Below are positions 45,470 through 56,465 of a stretch of DNA of 64,000 nt, one piece after another. Positions within the stretch are counted from its first letter, which is position 1. The number at the start of each line of letters is the position of its first letter. This DNA comes from Platycnemis pennipes. Lineage: Eukaryota > Arthropoda > Insecta > Odonata > Platycnemididae. The DNA lies in assembly GCA_933228895.1 (NCBI GenBank), contig OW121849.1, forward strand, positions 37,666,354 to 37,730,353, in the 5' to 3' direction. Made by a program: the position numbers and the translations under genes. The notes under the pieces were generated by a model that saw only the letters and a program-made list of their open reading frames with translations, searched no databases and was not told the DNA's origin.

Positions 45470-47056
45470 TCATTCAATGGTAAACATTTTTAAACAATAA
45501 ATAGCTCTTGCCATCCATCGAGCTTGATTCATCGCCCCAGGAGGGCGTATTTTAAGTTTTTTTCCAGAGTCTCCTCCCAAAAACATTAGAGAGAGCTCTA
45601 TGAGTTCACGATAATCACCTCTCTGTGTTAGTTTATCTAATTCACTTTCATAAAAGTCTAGCATTTCTTTGATTTCCGACTCACTGAAAAACATTTCCAC
45701 GTTCTCTTTGCCGCTTTGAAAATTATTGGCATTGACACTCTCCCAGCTTTCCCTAAAATGTTTAAAAAGTGGTATGTCAGGACTGCTTGTTACATCACGT
45801 ACTTCACATTCAAATGCACATCGTAAAATAAGTTCATATATGTGATGACGGCATGGAAAAAACAACAATTCCCTGTCCAATTTTTGCTCAAGTAAGACAC
45901 ATGCTTCATTAAAACGTCCAGTGTTTGATGCAGTTGTGTCACAGCAGAGAATTTGTACATTGTCTTCTATACCCCAATACCATAATGCGTTCCAAACAGC
46001 GTTCGCTTGCTCTTTACCAGAAGAATGCTGCAATTTTGGAACCCCGATGAGCTGCTCACTGTCCCCAAATGTAACAACAATTGGAAGTCTTTCTTCTTTT
46101 GGGTCCCTGACATTTAATGCAGGCAACAGTTTACCATCCCAATGAACAGTAAGAATTGCAGGTATATTATTCTTGAAAGCAGATCTAATTGTTTCAGAAC
46201 CTTCTCTTCTCTTCTTCTGTCTGATTCGATGAATAGAAGATTTATTAATTGAGAGTTCTTCGGTATTATGGCCAAGTGCCTCTACTGTCGCCTTAAGGAT
46301 ATATACAGAATCTCTAACACTCAGCTGGCATCTATCCAAGGCAGCCACTAATTTAGGAGTGATAAAATCTTTCGTACCACGCCTTGTAGCTTTCTGCATT
46401 GATGTACTCTCAGAAGTCTCTCCTAAAAATGTACCAACGCTGATTTCACCTGAACTTGGATGTGCGTTATCTGAATCTTCAGATGATGAAGAAAGAGGTA
46501 CAGCAGAAGATGTAAACTCTGCACACACTTGTTTCTCTTTCCTTTTCTCTTCTTCTAATTTTCTTTGCCTCGCCCTTTCTTCTTTATCCGCGAGCTTATG
46601 GTCTACTCCTGCAAGGTAGCCTTTACGTCCTGGCTCTCGCTGCCGAAGTAAAAACATCCTGTCTTCTTCCAACTTGATCATTTGAAGAGCATTGGCATGT
46701 GCAATATCAAATAGATTTTCCAAATTATTTGTAAACTCCTCTTCACGATGCTTAAAAATATCTTCACACTTGTTTACATTTTTTTGCAATTTTCTCCACT
46801 CCGAATGCAAGTAAATAAGTTTTTGTGAACAATGCTGAATAGCTCTTGTCGGAATTCTTGCCTTCTCCCAAAATATCATGCACTCACGAACCACAATATT
46901 AGCACTTACACTGACAGTTAATTTTACCTCCCGTATGTTATAAAAAAAAACTTCAAGCACTTGTCTATTTGATGGTAATTTGTGTCCAGTTATTGGGTGT
47001 TTATTATCTCCTATTAAAAACACACGTTCCCTGGCACTGCGTAATTGATGTGACAT
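45470..47056 (-). pseudogene. hAT-like transposase, N-terminal 528 codons
   Basis: It starts with ATG at 47,056 (MSHQLRSARE). It resembles a protein family often left uncharacterised in arthropod genomes; I place it as hAT-like. A charged coiled-coil-like stretch (EERARQRKLEEEKRKEK, about 159-175) precedes a Ser-rich linker. Catalytic-type features are D307 in LTVHWDGKLLP, D373 in CCDTTASNTG, the C-x-H-H box C402-R-H-H405, and RW at 513-514. The frame reaches a stop shortly after YCLKMF, well before the usual C-terminal part. The rest of the protein resumes at 45,405 in another frame, with an expected central segment missing. I infer an internal deletion that disabled the gene. Confidence 0.82.
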
Positions 47057-47130
47057 TATGTTAGATTAGCGACCCGAAAACACGTGTGACATGATGGATA
47101 ACAAATAATGAACTGCCTGCAATGCACGTG

Positions 47131-47540
47131 AGGGGTCGTGCATAAACTACGTTACCGTTTTCGGTGACTTTCATCTACTTTGTTCTCTCCCCTTCCCACA
47201 TTTCTGGCTGCTGCCTTGAAAAGTGCTGTCACGAGGTCGCTATTTAACCCGCAAGAAGAATAAAATGTAAGCAGTTTGGTGGTAAGAAGACTTGAAACAT
47301 TGTAGAGGCAATTGGTTCAGTTACATAAAGTTAAAGTAGAAGGTTTAGCGTGTAAGACTCACCCCGCGCACCCTTCCCCAAGTCCAACTCTGTAGTAATG
47401 TTGACGAGTAAGAAACGTAAACAGACACATTGTAATAGCTACGGTACTTTGAGTGAACCCTCGCCATCGTTACCCACCATAGGTTTTTAGGCGACCCCCT
47501 CGCCCCCCTAAGTTGGTATCGTAGTTTCTGCATGACCCCT
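47131..47540. mobile_element. Nested inverted-repeat element inside the hAT-like transposon
   Basis: AGGGGTCGTGCATAAACTAC at 47,131 is matched by the reverse complement of the segment ending at 47,540 (AGGGGTCATGCAGAAACTAC). About 23 of 26 bases agree. The interior has no credible coding sequence. No target duplication was found, so this may instead be an old subterminal structure of the host element. Confidence 0.6.
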
Positions 47541-47742
47541 AAGGACAAGCTCAGGCCTCAGCGCTGGGTGGAAAATCCAGACTTGTTCTTTATGCAAGTT
47601 CGCGCTCAAGTCGGCACGGGTTAGAATGCTCCGATCTCAACAAAATTTTGTAAATGCATGTTTTAGAGTCATTCGAACAAAATTGGAGGGTGAGCATTGA
47701 AAAATTTCCAAGTCGGAAAATAAGGGACACCCTAAAGTTCAT

Positions 47743-49750
47743 GTGTAAAAATATTGTATGCTCATATTACCTTACCCTAAAGATAATTTAAACAGGTATC
47801 ATTTGTCACATAGCAGGAAGTGAAATTTATTCAAGGGTTTCGGGTGCCAGGAGGCCAAGCACTAAGAGAGGAGTAATTTGGTACATTGGGGAGCATCTTG
47901 GGTGAAGTTCAGTACTGTACTGGTGAGTCCAGATGGAGAATTATGCTTAGTAAAAAGGAACTAAGAGAATAATTCGTACGTTGAGAAGCAATTGGGATTT
48001 GAAGGTCGTGGTGGAAGGAAAGGGGGGAGCTGGGAGGAGAGTGATCGAGAAAGAAGGCTATAGCTGGAGGATGAATGATGGTAGGAAATATGCCGAGCGA
48101 ATGAGCAGCATCTGCAAAGAAATAAGTATGCCTACTTTCAGAAGAATATTTAGATGTATTAAAATAACCACCACCACTCACCAATATGACCATCTGAGCC
48201 TCATATAACCAACCAGTAACACCTCCGTATCATCGTTAAAATAATATCTTCCATAACCTTCACTCCCATCTTTTGTTGGAGTTACTAATGTTTTGCAGTT
48301 AAAATGAGCGCTATGTCCCCACCGTTGAAATATGACAGTAGATTCATATGTTATGAGGTGGATTTATTTTAATATGACCTAAAAGTCAGTTTTATTAATC
48401 ATGTTTGGGGAAATTATTGTAATATATCAAGAGTTACTGTGAATATTGTGAGAAATTAAAATGTCTTCCCCTTAGATTTTGGTATATTATGAAACTCTGC
48501 ACTTAAGTTGTACTAATATGCTGATTCACTAACTACTTAAGATGCTCTTCATATCAGTTGAACAAATAAGGGAATTTATCTTGAAACGACCATTTACTTC
48601 TGTTTAAGCATATATCCTAAAGTAGACGCGGAGGAAGACATATTAATCTAATTGCTTTCGCCTTAAAAATCAATTAGTAATCATCTGAGAAATTAAAAGC
48701 ATATATTGTTTTCATTTTATAATTATTCTATTCTTTTATGAAATGAATTCATCAATAAACCTGCAATATTGCGATAAACCTCACTTCTTAAATTTAGAAA
48801 AAAATCAATAGGTCCTCGTGACCAGAAAGACATGTAAATAATAATATTTTTAAAACGTTGACGGTTCTAAGTTCAACGGTCGATCCATATTCTCAATAAT
48901 TGGCCGGAATTTAAGGTTAATTTTTCACCTGGCGAGTCGAGTTCCCCGCAAAAAGAATATTCAAATTACCACGGATTTAATTTCGAGCCCTCAGCAGAGC
49001 TCACGTCGCAATCAGCATCTCAAGTGACGAATTTCACGGTCCGGAACACTCACCAAACGCACTTTTAATCAAGAGGAAAATAATTAAAGCCTAGTCGCCC
49101 AACGCCGTACCCCTTTGGGATGGGCCAGCACACTTAATCCCGTAGTATATATCCTTTCCGGTGCACGGCCGTGGTTAATTTACTTTTTCTGAGCGACACG
49201 TATGTTCTGCTTAACTGAAGGAAGCGGACCGAAAAACTTTTCGGCCAGGCGAACTGTTTTTGACAGGGGCACTGCCCCCTATCCCTCTCTCTCTCTCTCT
49301 CCCTTTCTTCCTTCGCCCCTCTTTCATTCTTTTTCTCTGACCGCTCCAGGGAAAAGGGATGGCGGGCAACTCATTCCCTTTGGGGTCGGCGTAGCGAAAA
49401 AAACGCGCAACGGTGCTGGTAGCGAGGGAAGGATAGGGGGAAAACAAAGGGTGGATGGGACCTCGAAAACGTAAAAATTACCGAAATGAAAATGGATTAC
49501 TGCTTCCCGTTTCCCGACGACCCGTCTGCCCATTCCCACTGTGGCCTCCGTTGGCGTCGCTCGGCTGCGATGGCGTTCGGCGCTTTTGCGCGCGTGGTCG
49601 CGGGAATCTCCCTGAAGACGCGTTTGCTCATATATCGCAGTATCCACTCGGTGTTTGTGGCGCACCGTGGCTCGCGGCTGTCTTTTAGCCAAAATAAGTT
49701 TCTCGAGGGGGTAGTAAGGCTCGTGAGAAGTTGTGGTGAGATCAAAAGGC
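47743..49750. other. Spacer with possible non-LTR remnant
   Basis: The frame 47,981-48,208 (DLKVVVEGKGGAGRRV...) weakly recalls the VEGK..G..GR segment of non-LTR C-termini and may be a fossil. A CT repeat lies at about 49,284-49,302. 49,000-49,720 is CpG-rich with several overlapping frames, none recognised. Confidence 0.35.
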
Positions 49751-49751
49751 A

Positions 49752-49960
49752 TTGGGGACGGAGTTGGTGAGGTGGTTAGTCATTCCTCCCATCCCGATAG
49801 CCCTGGTTCGAATCCCGGAATGACAGAAACCTTTCATGGTGGCAAGTTGAATTCCATGAGACTTCAAGCTCAGTACTCCATTCGTCCGTTTTGGCGTCGA
49901 ATCGTGGACATCTTTGTGTCTTTCCTTAAGAGCAGCCTTTCTCTACACCCTTCGTAGAAG
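49752..49960 (+). mobile_element. SINE copy, variant subfamily
   Basis: The tRNA-like head GTTGGTGAGGTGGTTAGTC is followed by CCCATCCCGATAGCC, box B GGTTCGAATCCCGG, then CAAGCTCAGTACTCCATTCG. The later body blocks are missing or diverged. The head is well preserved, suggesting a younger, 3'-shortened copy. Confidence 0.78.
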
Positions 49961-50199
49961 GTGTTATCCATTTAAAATATTTTGACACTGAGAGGCAGCC
50001 CTAAAATTTGTGGGAGAGGGTGCCTACTGCATCCTAGTTCGCTCTCAGAAAGTCACCAAACGAGCGACTTTCTCTTCGCTCACTCCCCCACATTTTAGGC
50101 CTGCCTTTGAATCCCCATGATATTTGAAATGGATAGCAGTAGAAGTTATCATAGGAGGGCGACAAGGTACTTATTTCTTTTGCTCCATTTAGTATGGTT

Positions 50200-50350
50200 T
50201 CGTACGAGGGCAATTGGTTAGAGGTAGGTATTCAGGGATAGGAGGAATGGTGGAGAGAAACCCGGCGTATTAGCCTTCTCTTAAAGATAAGCGCCCAGAG
50301 GTCTGGGTTTGATGTCCCATCCAACGGGCGGAGTTCTTGAAATGTGCTTC
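50200..50350 (-). mobile_element. SINE body fragment, minus strand
   Basis: The reverse complement contains GAACTCCGCCCGTTGGATGG, AAGAGAAGGCTAATACGCCG and GGTTTCTCTCC, the 3' body blocks of the SINE family. The tRNA-like head is not evident. Confidence 0.7.
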
Positions 50351-50595
50351 AAGTAGTTCTCAAGAAGAAGTAACCTACCGAGGAAATACCTCTGCCACTC
50401 TTTGAAGCCCGATTTCCCTTCCGCTTGATGGATCGTGTCGGCGAATTCTAGCTAGCTAGACTAGCTTCTATAGTCCTGAAAATGGCCTTCGGATTGTGAA
50501 GTCTGGGGTAGCAAAGTGGTCCGCGCATTCACCCGGCTATCGTAAAGCATAGGTATATAGTTCGATGGCCGGATTAGGGGATCTTTTCTCAATCC

Positions 50596-50912
50596 GCGTT
50601 TACACTATGTAGCAAAACCTGCTATGTAACTTTTGCTATATGACATTGTTAGATAACTTTTACTATATAACATTGTTATGTAAATTTTGCTACATATATC
50701 GAAGTATTATGTTGCACGAGTTCCTTTTGATCTTAACCGACTCCCAATGGATAACACAATATTGGCTATATATAGCAAAATATGCTACATGTAGTAATGT
50801 TATATAGCACTTTTCAGAAATGACTTTTTCTACTTTTAGAAAATGTTATATAAACTTGCTATATGTTAAACAATTTTGTGATAAAGCAGGTTTTGCTACA
50901 TAGTGTAAACGC
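50596..50912. mobile_element. MITE with 28-bp terminal inverted repeats
   Basis: The 28 bases beginning GCGTTTACACTATGTAGCAA at 50,596-50,623 are repeated inverted at 50,885-50,912 without mismatch. The interior carries repeated GCTATAT/TGTTATATA motifs in both orientations and no coding sequence. Total length is 317 bp. The superfamily is unclear because I could not settle the target duplication. Confidence 0.82.
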
Positions 50913-51584
50913 TGCTTCATCCGCTTTTTTAACGAGGGCGTTCGCAAAATGAATGTAGACGATTGGCTTATAGCGCTTTTATGTTGAAGTTGACTTTGCG
51001 GATGCTTCATTTTCAAATACAGTCCACATAATTTCTTTCTTCTTTGCGAGGAACTTAAAGAGGAAGTAACTGCATCAATTTCACCAAACAGATTTCTATT
51101 TTTTCGTGCTACTTCTGCCACAAATAGCATTCAAAACGAAATACATATTGCCATTTAGTAGGACGTAATGCGGTAATAGGTTAGAGAGTCTGAAAGAGCC
51201 ATTTCGTTCTGGGGGAAAGCTAGATGCGACTAGTTTTACCTTTCCCGGAAAAAAACTAGCAAAATGAAAGAACCGTTGAAGGTAGTGACGTTAGTTCACA
51301 AGTTGTAATGATATCCTAATCCTAAATCCTAATATCAATGTCCAAATGTATTAGTTAGGTGGAAACATTCTGCTGTTCACGATGAAGACAGCAAGTGTAA
51401 CTGTCGCGAGCGGCTTCTTTTTATCACTTTGTCATACTGGTCTTTGCCTTAGTCATGTTGTAAGAGAAAACAGTATTTTGAAATGGTATGGGCACAAAGT
51501 TTAGGGTATTCATGTACGTTTTGACTCACGTAGTCGCTATTCAAGAGTCTTACCAAGAGGCTAGTTTCACACAATTTGTGGAGG
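50913..51584. other. Unassigned spacer
   Basis: No gene recognised. The 94-codon minus-strand frame at 50,846-51,130 overlaps the MITE and has no known domain. Confidence 0.35.
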
Positions 51585-51895
51585 GAGGACCGAAGCAACA
51601 TGGTAGCATGTTGGGGACGAGACGGATGGAATTGAGCGGGAGATATGAACGGATATGGTGATAGGAAGGAGATGGACAATGAGGCAAGGGAATAGGAGAC
51701 GGGCGAAGTGGGTGGCGAGACAGACGGGAGAGGGACTCGGCAACGAGGGTGCAAGGGGAAATGGGAGAAACTCTGAGGAACAAAGAGAGAGAGGGAGAGA
51801 GAGGAGAGGAACTCAAGGAAGATCGGGGAAAGGAAGGAAACGCTGGCGGAGACGAAAGTCGTCGGGAGTTTCGAGGGAGGGTGGGAAATAACCTT
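51585..51895. repeat. Purine-rich (G/A) tract
   Basis: The plus strand is rich in GGAGA, GAGAGAGAGG and GGGAAAGGAAGG. The opposite-strand frame of 181 codons is Ser/Leu/Pro/Phe-rich and is attributed to composition. Confidence 0.65.
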
Positions 51896-54461
51896 CGGCC
51901 AAAAGCATCTCCTGCCGCATTTGGTCCCCGAATAAACTCGTAAAACGGGGCGAGTCATTTTTCCGGTCGGGACGAAACGCTTCCAGAATTTCACGTGGCA
52001 CGTTGGAGGTTAGGGGAGGGAATATCATCCGCAAACGCGAGGGATTAATTCAGAGTTACTGCGATGCGAGGGCGCGCGTGTATTACTCAATCTCGCGTCC
52101 GGTTTTGAACCCGCGTCAGTCACCTCCCTTCCCTCCACCGTCCGATTGTCCGCTTTCATCTTTTCGTTTCCCGGCGTTACTCTTGCTCCATCTTCTTTTT
52201 CTGCCGAGGTCAAATTTCGTCCCGTCTCTGCTTATCATTGACAGCACCAATCATCTCGCTAATTTCAGCGGAAGAAGGACAACTCGGTTTACCCTCAGGC
52301 TCAACATTTTCCTGGACAATTACCTTCCGGAGAAATTCATAACTTAGCTCCAACTGAAGAAAACAACACTGTCTTAGCTAAATCTTGAAGCGTGCAAGCA
52401 AATTCAGAAAAAAATAATCAATTTGTTAATTCAACTCCCTGCAATCTCTCAATAACTATTTGCAGTCATAGAATGAATACCTACTAACTTTTGGTTAACA
52501 ACAAAAGTTTTTTCACTGCTATATCCACGCATATTTGTTGGGGATAAGCCTCTTTTTCTCCATTATATGATAAAAAAGCGTGGGTGAACAAATATTATTG
52601 ACGTTAATAGTTTCCAGATTACCCTGCCGCAGAGTTTATTCCCCATTGCGTACGTAATTAGTTACGCATTTTTAATTATTAATTTATGATCCATAGACTA
52701 AAACCTCTCAATTATCGCGAAATAACAGCAACATTGCAAAATTGTAATCTGTGGTAGTTTTCAAAAACGTTGATAAATTACTTTTCACCCATTTTTTTCC
52801 ACGTCTTTTATAAATATATGTTTATGTATATGGCCACTCATAGCCCCTCAATAAAATGCACAAATCCCTTAAAATAATTAAGCATTCTGCATAAGCTTAT
52901 TTATGAAAGTTTTAGAAATATACGCCAAAGTATTTTTAGCTCCCCAAATTGCATACCTCATCGAAATTAGGTTTCCTGAAATGAATATTTCGGTTAATTG
53001 GGTAATAGTGATGTAGTTCAGGGTTCACCGACCGCAACTTCCGTGCCCACTCATCCAAATTGGCACATTTCACTGCGAGAAAATTAGAGGGCAACATGTA
53101 ATGCTTGGAAAAGGCAGTGGCATCAAAATTCATTCCACTCTTTCAATCTGCATAATTTATCCTCTGTAAACTTCTCGGGAATAGCACTGCAGTTAATGCG
53201 CTTGATTGACGCTCGGATTTCCTCAGTTCACCACGTCATTATCGCACTCTATTTTTCGTTTTGGCAGGTGCAGGTAAGCATTGGTAGGATACTTTCGCTA
53301 AGGGATCATTAAAAAAAACGCTGCATTATACCTTACCTTCTGTTCTAACTCGCGATTAATCTGAGCTTCGATTAACCTGTGCTGTATAATTTGAATGAGA
53401 TATCGGTTGTAGCGTTAGATTAATGAAGTAATTTGGATAATGGACATTTTGAATAGAGGGATGAGAGTAGGTTAGTGGTAGTGTGCTGGCTGCTCGTATT
53501 AGTGGCATAAATTTGTTCTCAGCCATGTATCTATTTCCTCGAGAAATTCCGATTTCTCAGTGTCTGCCGCGGAGAAATGAATTATTTAATAGGTATTTTG
53601 TGATGTTATAATGCACAATGACATGGTGGTCTCAGTTTTGCTCGTAATTTTCGGCATTAAAACAATATAGTGTTTAGAAAATATATTTCAGTAAAGCTAA
53701 GGTTTACTTCGGGTTCCATTAGGTTCTCAAATTATTCCTAGAAATGTTCATTGTATCATATTTTATAATACATTTTGAAAAATTCAATCTGCTCAGCTTT
53801 ATTCCCTAAAAGCATTCTGATGGGATTTATTTTTTATTACTTTTAATACATATCTGATCTAATTGCTTGTCAGCTGAGCTGATAATAAATTTTTCATTAA
53901 TGCACATGTCACTTGGGTTACAATAATTTGGATAGAGCGATGGATGAGGAAATTCGGGGAATGCCATTTGTGGTAATTCACCTAAATATACTATAAATTC
54001 ATTTTCGTTTTTATTAAAGCATTCCAAAACCATTAAAATAATAAATTCCTAAAATTCGTTACCTGATGATTTGAAGGTTTAATTTAACAACAAATTCCAA
54101 AAAGAATTTATGAGTGCACAAACCATTTATCTCAAGGCAGCGTTTTTAACGGAGAAAGGCTAATGCTGGTTTCCTTCCATTCCATTGTTGCCTAAAAGCA
54201 TAACCTTATCGAAAACACATTTTTTTGTCCCTACTGATCATAAAGAACGCCCATAGAAACTCTTTTTATACTCGTACGTGACTTTTATGAATAACTTTAT
54301 ACCATTTTGCCTTTCCATGGCTGGTAGTAAACACGAAAGCACATGGGGGGAGAGGGGGGGGGGGGGGTGCGTAATATTCCATTGAAAAAAATATTAGTAT
54401 CATATCCAATCATGAGTGTGCTCATCTATCAATCAACTATACTTTCTATCAGGTATGTTAC
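51896..54461. other. Unassigned spacer
   Basis: A CpG-richer first 400 bases, then AT-rich. A weak tRNA-like head occurs at about 53,470-53,530 (GTAGGTTAGTGGTAGTGTGC). A poly-G tract lies at 54,345-54,367. No gene recognised. Confidence 0.4.
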
Positions 54462-54472
54462 ATTCTCTTCCT

Positions 54473-54809
54473 GGGGATCGGGTTGGTGTGGTGGCTAGAG
54501 TACTGGCCTCCCATCCCGAGGGTCCGGGTTCGATTCCCGGCAGTGGCGGATTTTTCAGTGGAAAACCAGTCCCCACTTGAGTGCCTAGTGGAGGGCATTT
54601 CAAGTTCAGTACTACGTCCGTCGGACGGGACGTTAAGCCGTGGTCCCCTTGGCGCCTTTCGTTAAGAGAAGGCTAATGCCGACGCCGGGTTTCTCTCCAC
54701 CCTTCCTCCGTTCCCTGAAGACTCCTACCATTACCCAATTATCCACCTATCCTATATGGCGCAAATGACCTCAGCTGTCGGTCGCCTCCCCTAAATAACT
54801 AACCAACTA
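54473..54809 (+). mobile_element. Full-length tRNA-derived SINE with 11-bp target duplication
   Basis: Perfect direct repeats ATTCTCTTCCT flank it (54,462-54,472 and 54,810-54,820). The tRNA-like head has a box-A-like GGTGTGGTGGCTAGAGTACT and box B GGGTTCGATTCCCGG, forming a pol III internal promoter. The body blocks are TTTTTCAGTGG, CAGTACTACGTCCGTCGGA, TGGTCCCCTTGGCGCCTTTC, GGCTAATGCCGACGCCGGG, TTCTCTCCACCCTTCC and TATGGCGCAAATG, ending in a TAACTAACCAACTAA tail. It serves as the reference copy for the other SINEs listed and is the youngest by preservation. Confidence 0.95.
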
Positions 54810-54959
54810 ATTCTCTTCCTATTTGCTTCCCTTACTCTCATTAGTCCCAGAGCATAGGTAACTTACAATCCAAGGTCTCTCGCTCAAATTCGAGACTGTA
54901 TTTAGCCTCATCCGCTTATACTCTTGTTATGATTGATTCTCTTTTTGCCTAGAAACCTC

Positions 54960-55275
54960 AAGAGGAAAAAATAGTAAAAGCAAGTGAATAAGTCTTATAA
55001 AAAGTGGAAGAAAATAGAAGATTGTTTATGAACTTTAAAAAGAAGATGGAACAACTTAACCAGCAATAATATATGAGACATGATATTCTGATGAGGGCAG
55101 TTATTGAAGGCAATTTGAATGGTAGAATGGAAAAAGTAGGCCGATATGAGACTTATGGAAAATGTTGATGAGGATATAAGAAAATAATTGTGTAAATATG
55201 AAGAGTTTTAGTTGTTAGGTTAATTGAGTGGATAGCTGTGTAAAATGAATCTTAGAATAGTTGACCAGTGATAAT
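54960..55275 (+). pseudogene. Fossil non-LTR RT C-terminal fragment
   Basis: The plus strand reads, through several stops, MRHDILMRAVIEGNLNGRME, then later NLRIVDQ. The HD.L...VIEG.L.GR order and the closing NLRIVD-like end resemble C-termini of insect non-LTR elements such as copies A and B. It is heavily decayed. Confidence 0.5.
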
Positions 55276-55854
55276 GACAAAAGACCTAATATCTTCCTCA
55301 AATACTCAGCCTAAAAAGTGCAGAATACTGCAATTGTTGGTCGCCTCTTCCAAAGAACTACCATTACGGCAACCATAAAATCATTCCCAAATCTCTAATC
55401 TCTTACTCTATCTTTATTGTATGAAGCTGGGATATTTGTATGGAGGTCTCACAGAATTTTTTCTATTAGATTTCATGAATTTCTTACTTTTTTGTAGTAG
55501 AATCATTGATATTTCATTTGTGAAATATTAATATACCGTCCTGTAAAAAATTGCGTCAAATACCTTTAAAACCTCCCCTTGCATGAACCCTGGACCCACG
55601 CATTCCCCCATCCTATACCTCTCGAGCTTCTGTCTCTCCTGCCTCTCATCCCCTATTTTTCTCTCTCTCTTCTCTGTCTCTTCGCTGTGCTTCCTCTTCC
55701 CAGCCTCCTCTCCCTCCGGCACTACAGTAGGCCGAGCGAGGCAGGGGACGTGGAGGATTCTTCCTCTCGTAGAACCTATCCACGTCCCTATTCTGTATGT
55801 GAATCACATTTGGATGACGCGAAACCTTTTGGAAAGGCCGCCTCCTCGAAACAT

Positions 55855-56175
55855 CCCGATCTTGTTCGGATGATAGAGGAAGGAGGGGATGTTGGGGGCC
55901 TAGCAAGGGGTTTGGTGGGTGGAATGAGGGGGAGAGGGAGGGTGTGGTGTGGTGTGGAGGGGGATGGTTTGGGAGGTGGGAAAGTTGTGTCTGTTGTCGG
56001 GGTGAAGGGAGGTTTGTGGGAGGAGGAGGGGAAGGTTGAAGGATGATGGGAGTAAAGGATCTGGGAGGTCGGGAATGAGTGCTGGATTCGAGGTCGCTGG
56101 GTTGAGAGGGATCCGGGAGGTGGGAGTGGAGGGAGGTTTTTGGGGGTTTGAGGAGGTTGGTGTGGCGAACCCTTT
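55855..56175. repeat. G-rich purine tract
   Basis: The plus strand has GAGGGGGAGAGGGAGGG, GGTGTGGTGTGGAGGGGG and further G-runs, potentially quadruplex-forming. It shares GGTTGGTGTGGCGAA with the tract near 10,035. Minus-strand Pro/Ser/His-rich frames of 121-193 codons over it are not credible genes. Confidence 0.65.
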
Positions 56176-56219
56176 GGAGGCTGCGAGGAGAGAAGGCCAG
56201 GAGTGAGTGCCTCCACTCC

Positions 56220-56465
56220 ATTTGCATCCCTCCACCCTACCTCCCTCCACCCTACCTCCCTTCACCCTTCCTCCACCCTCCCTTCACCCTTTCTCCACCC
56301 TTCCTCCACCCTCCCTTCACCCTCCCTCCACCCTTCCTCCACCCTCCCTCTCTTCCATCTTTTTTCCTTGAGGGGGTGGTGTCTGGATCCGGCTCTTCCT
56401 CACCCCTCGTGACCCTCCACCCCCACCTCATTCACCTCGCCCCTTGCCCCACCTTGCCCCGTCCT
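56220..56465. repeat. Pyrimidine-rich imperfect minisatellite (CCTCCACCCT-type)
   Basis: Irregular repeats of CTTCCTCCACCCTCCCTTCAC-like units with a C/T-only plus strand. It lies just beyond the purine tract at 55,855-56,175, so strand asymmetry switches here. Frames of Thr/Leu/Pro/Ser repeats are artefacts. Confidence 0.8.

Larger units (their letters stand above)
44796..47734 (-). mobile_element. hAT-like DNA transposon, complete ends, 2,939 bp
   Basis: A perfect 8-bp target duplication AAGTTCAT flanks it (44,788-44,795 and 47,735-47,742). The ends are inverted repeats starting TAGGGTGTCCCTTATTTT (18/18). Similarity continues imperfectly for about 140 bases, including a shared inner block AACCCGTGCCGACTTGAGC (44,918-44,936, inverted at 47,604-47,622). 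The 8-bp duplication and transposase features fit the hAT superfamily. The transposase is on the minus strand and is broken, so the element is probably non-autonomous. Confidence 0.93.

Noticed and set aside
45406..45480. Functional intron joining the two hAT-like transposase parts
   Set aside because: The acceptor is good, but the available donors either give the wrong frame or remove conserved residues, and an expected central protein segment is absent. A deletion fits better.
51449..51994. 181-codon minus-strand Ser/Leu/Phe-rich frame
   Set aside because: It is explained by the purine tract on the opposite strand and has no recognisable motif.
54483..54560. Possible functional tRNA gene
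   Set aside because: The box A/box B region is the head of a SINE with a typical body, tail and target duplication. The tRNA fold is not complete.
55646..56227. 193-codon minus-strand frame and overlapping frames
   Set aside because: Several frames are open at once over the same G-rich tract, which marks composition rather than selection for one protein.
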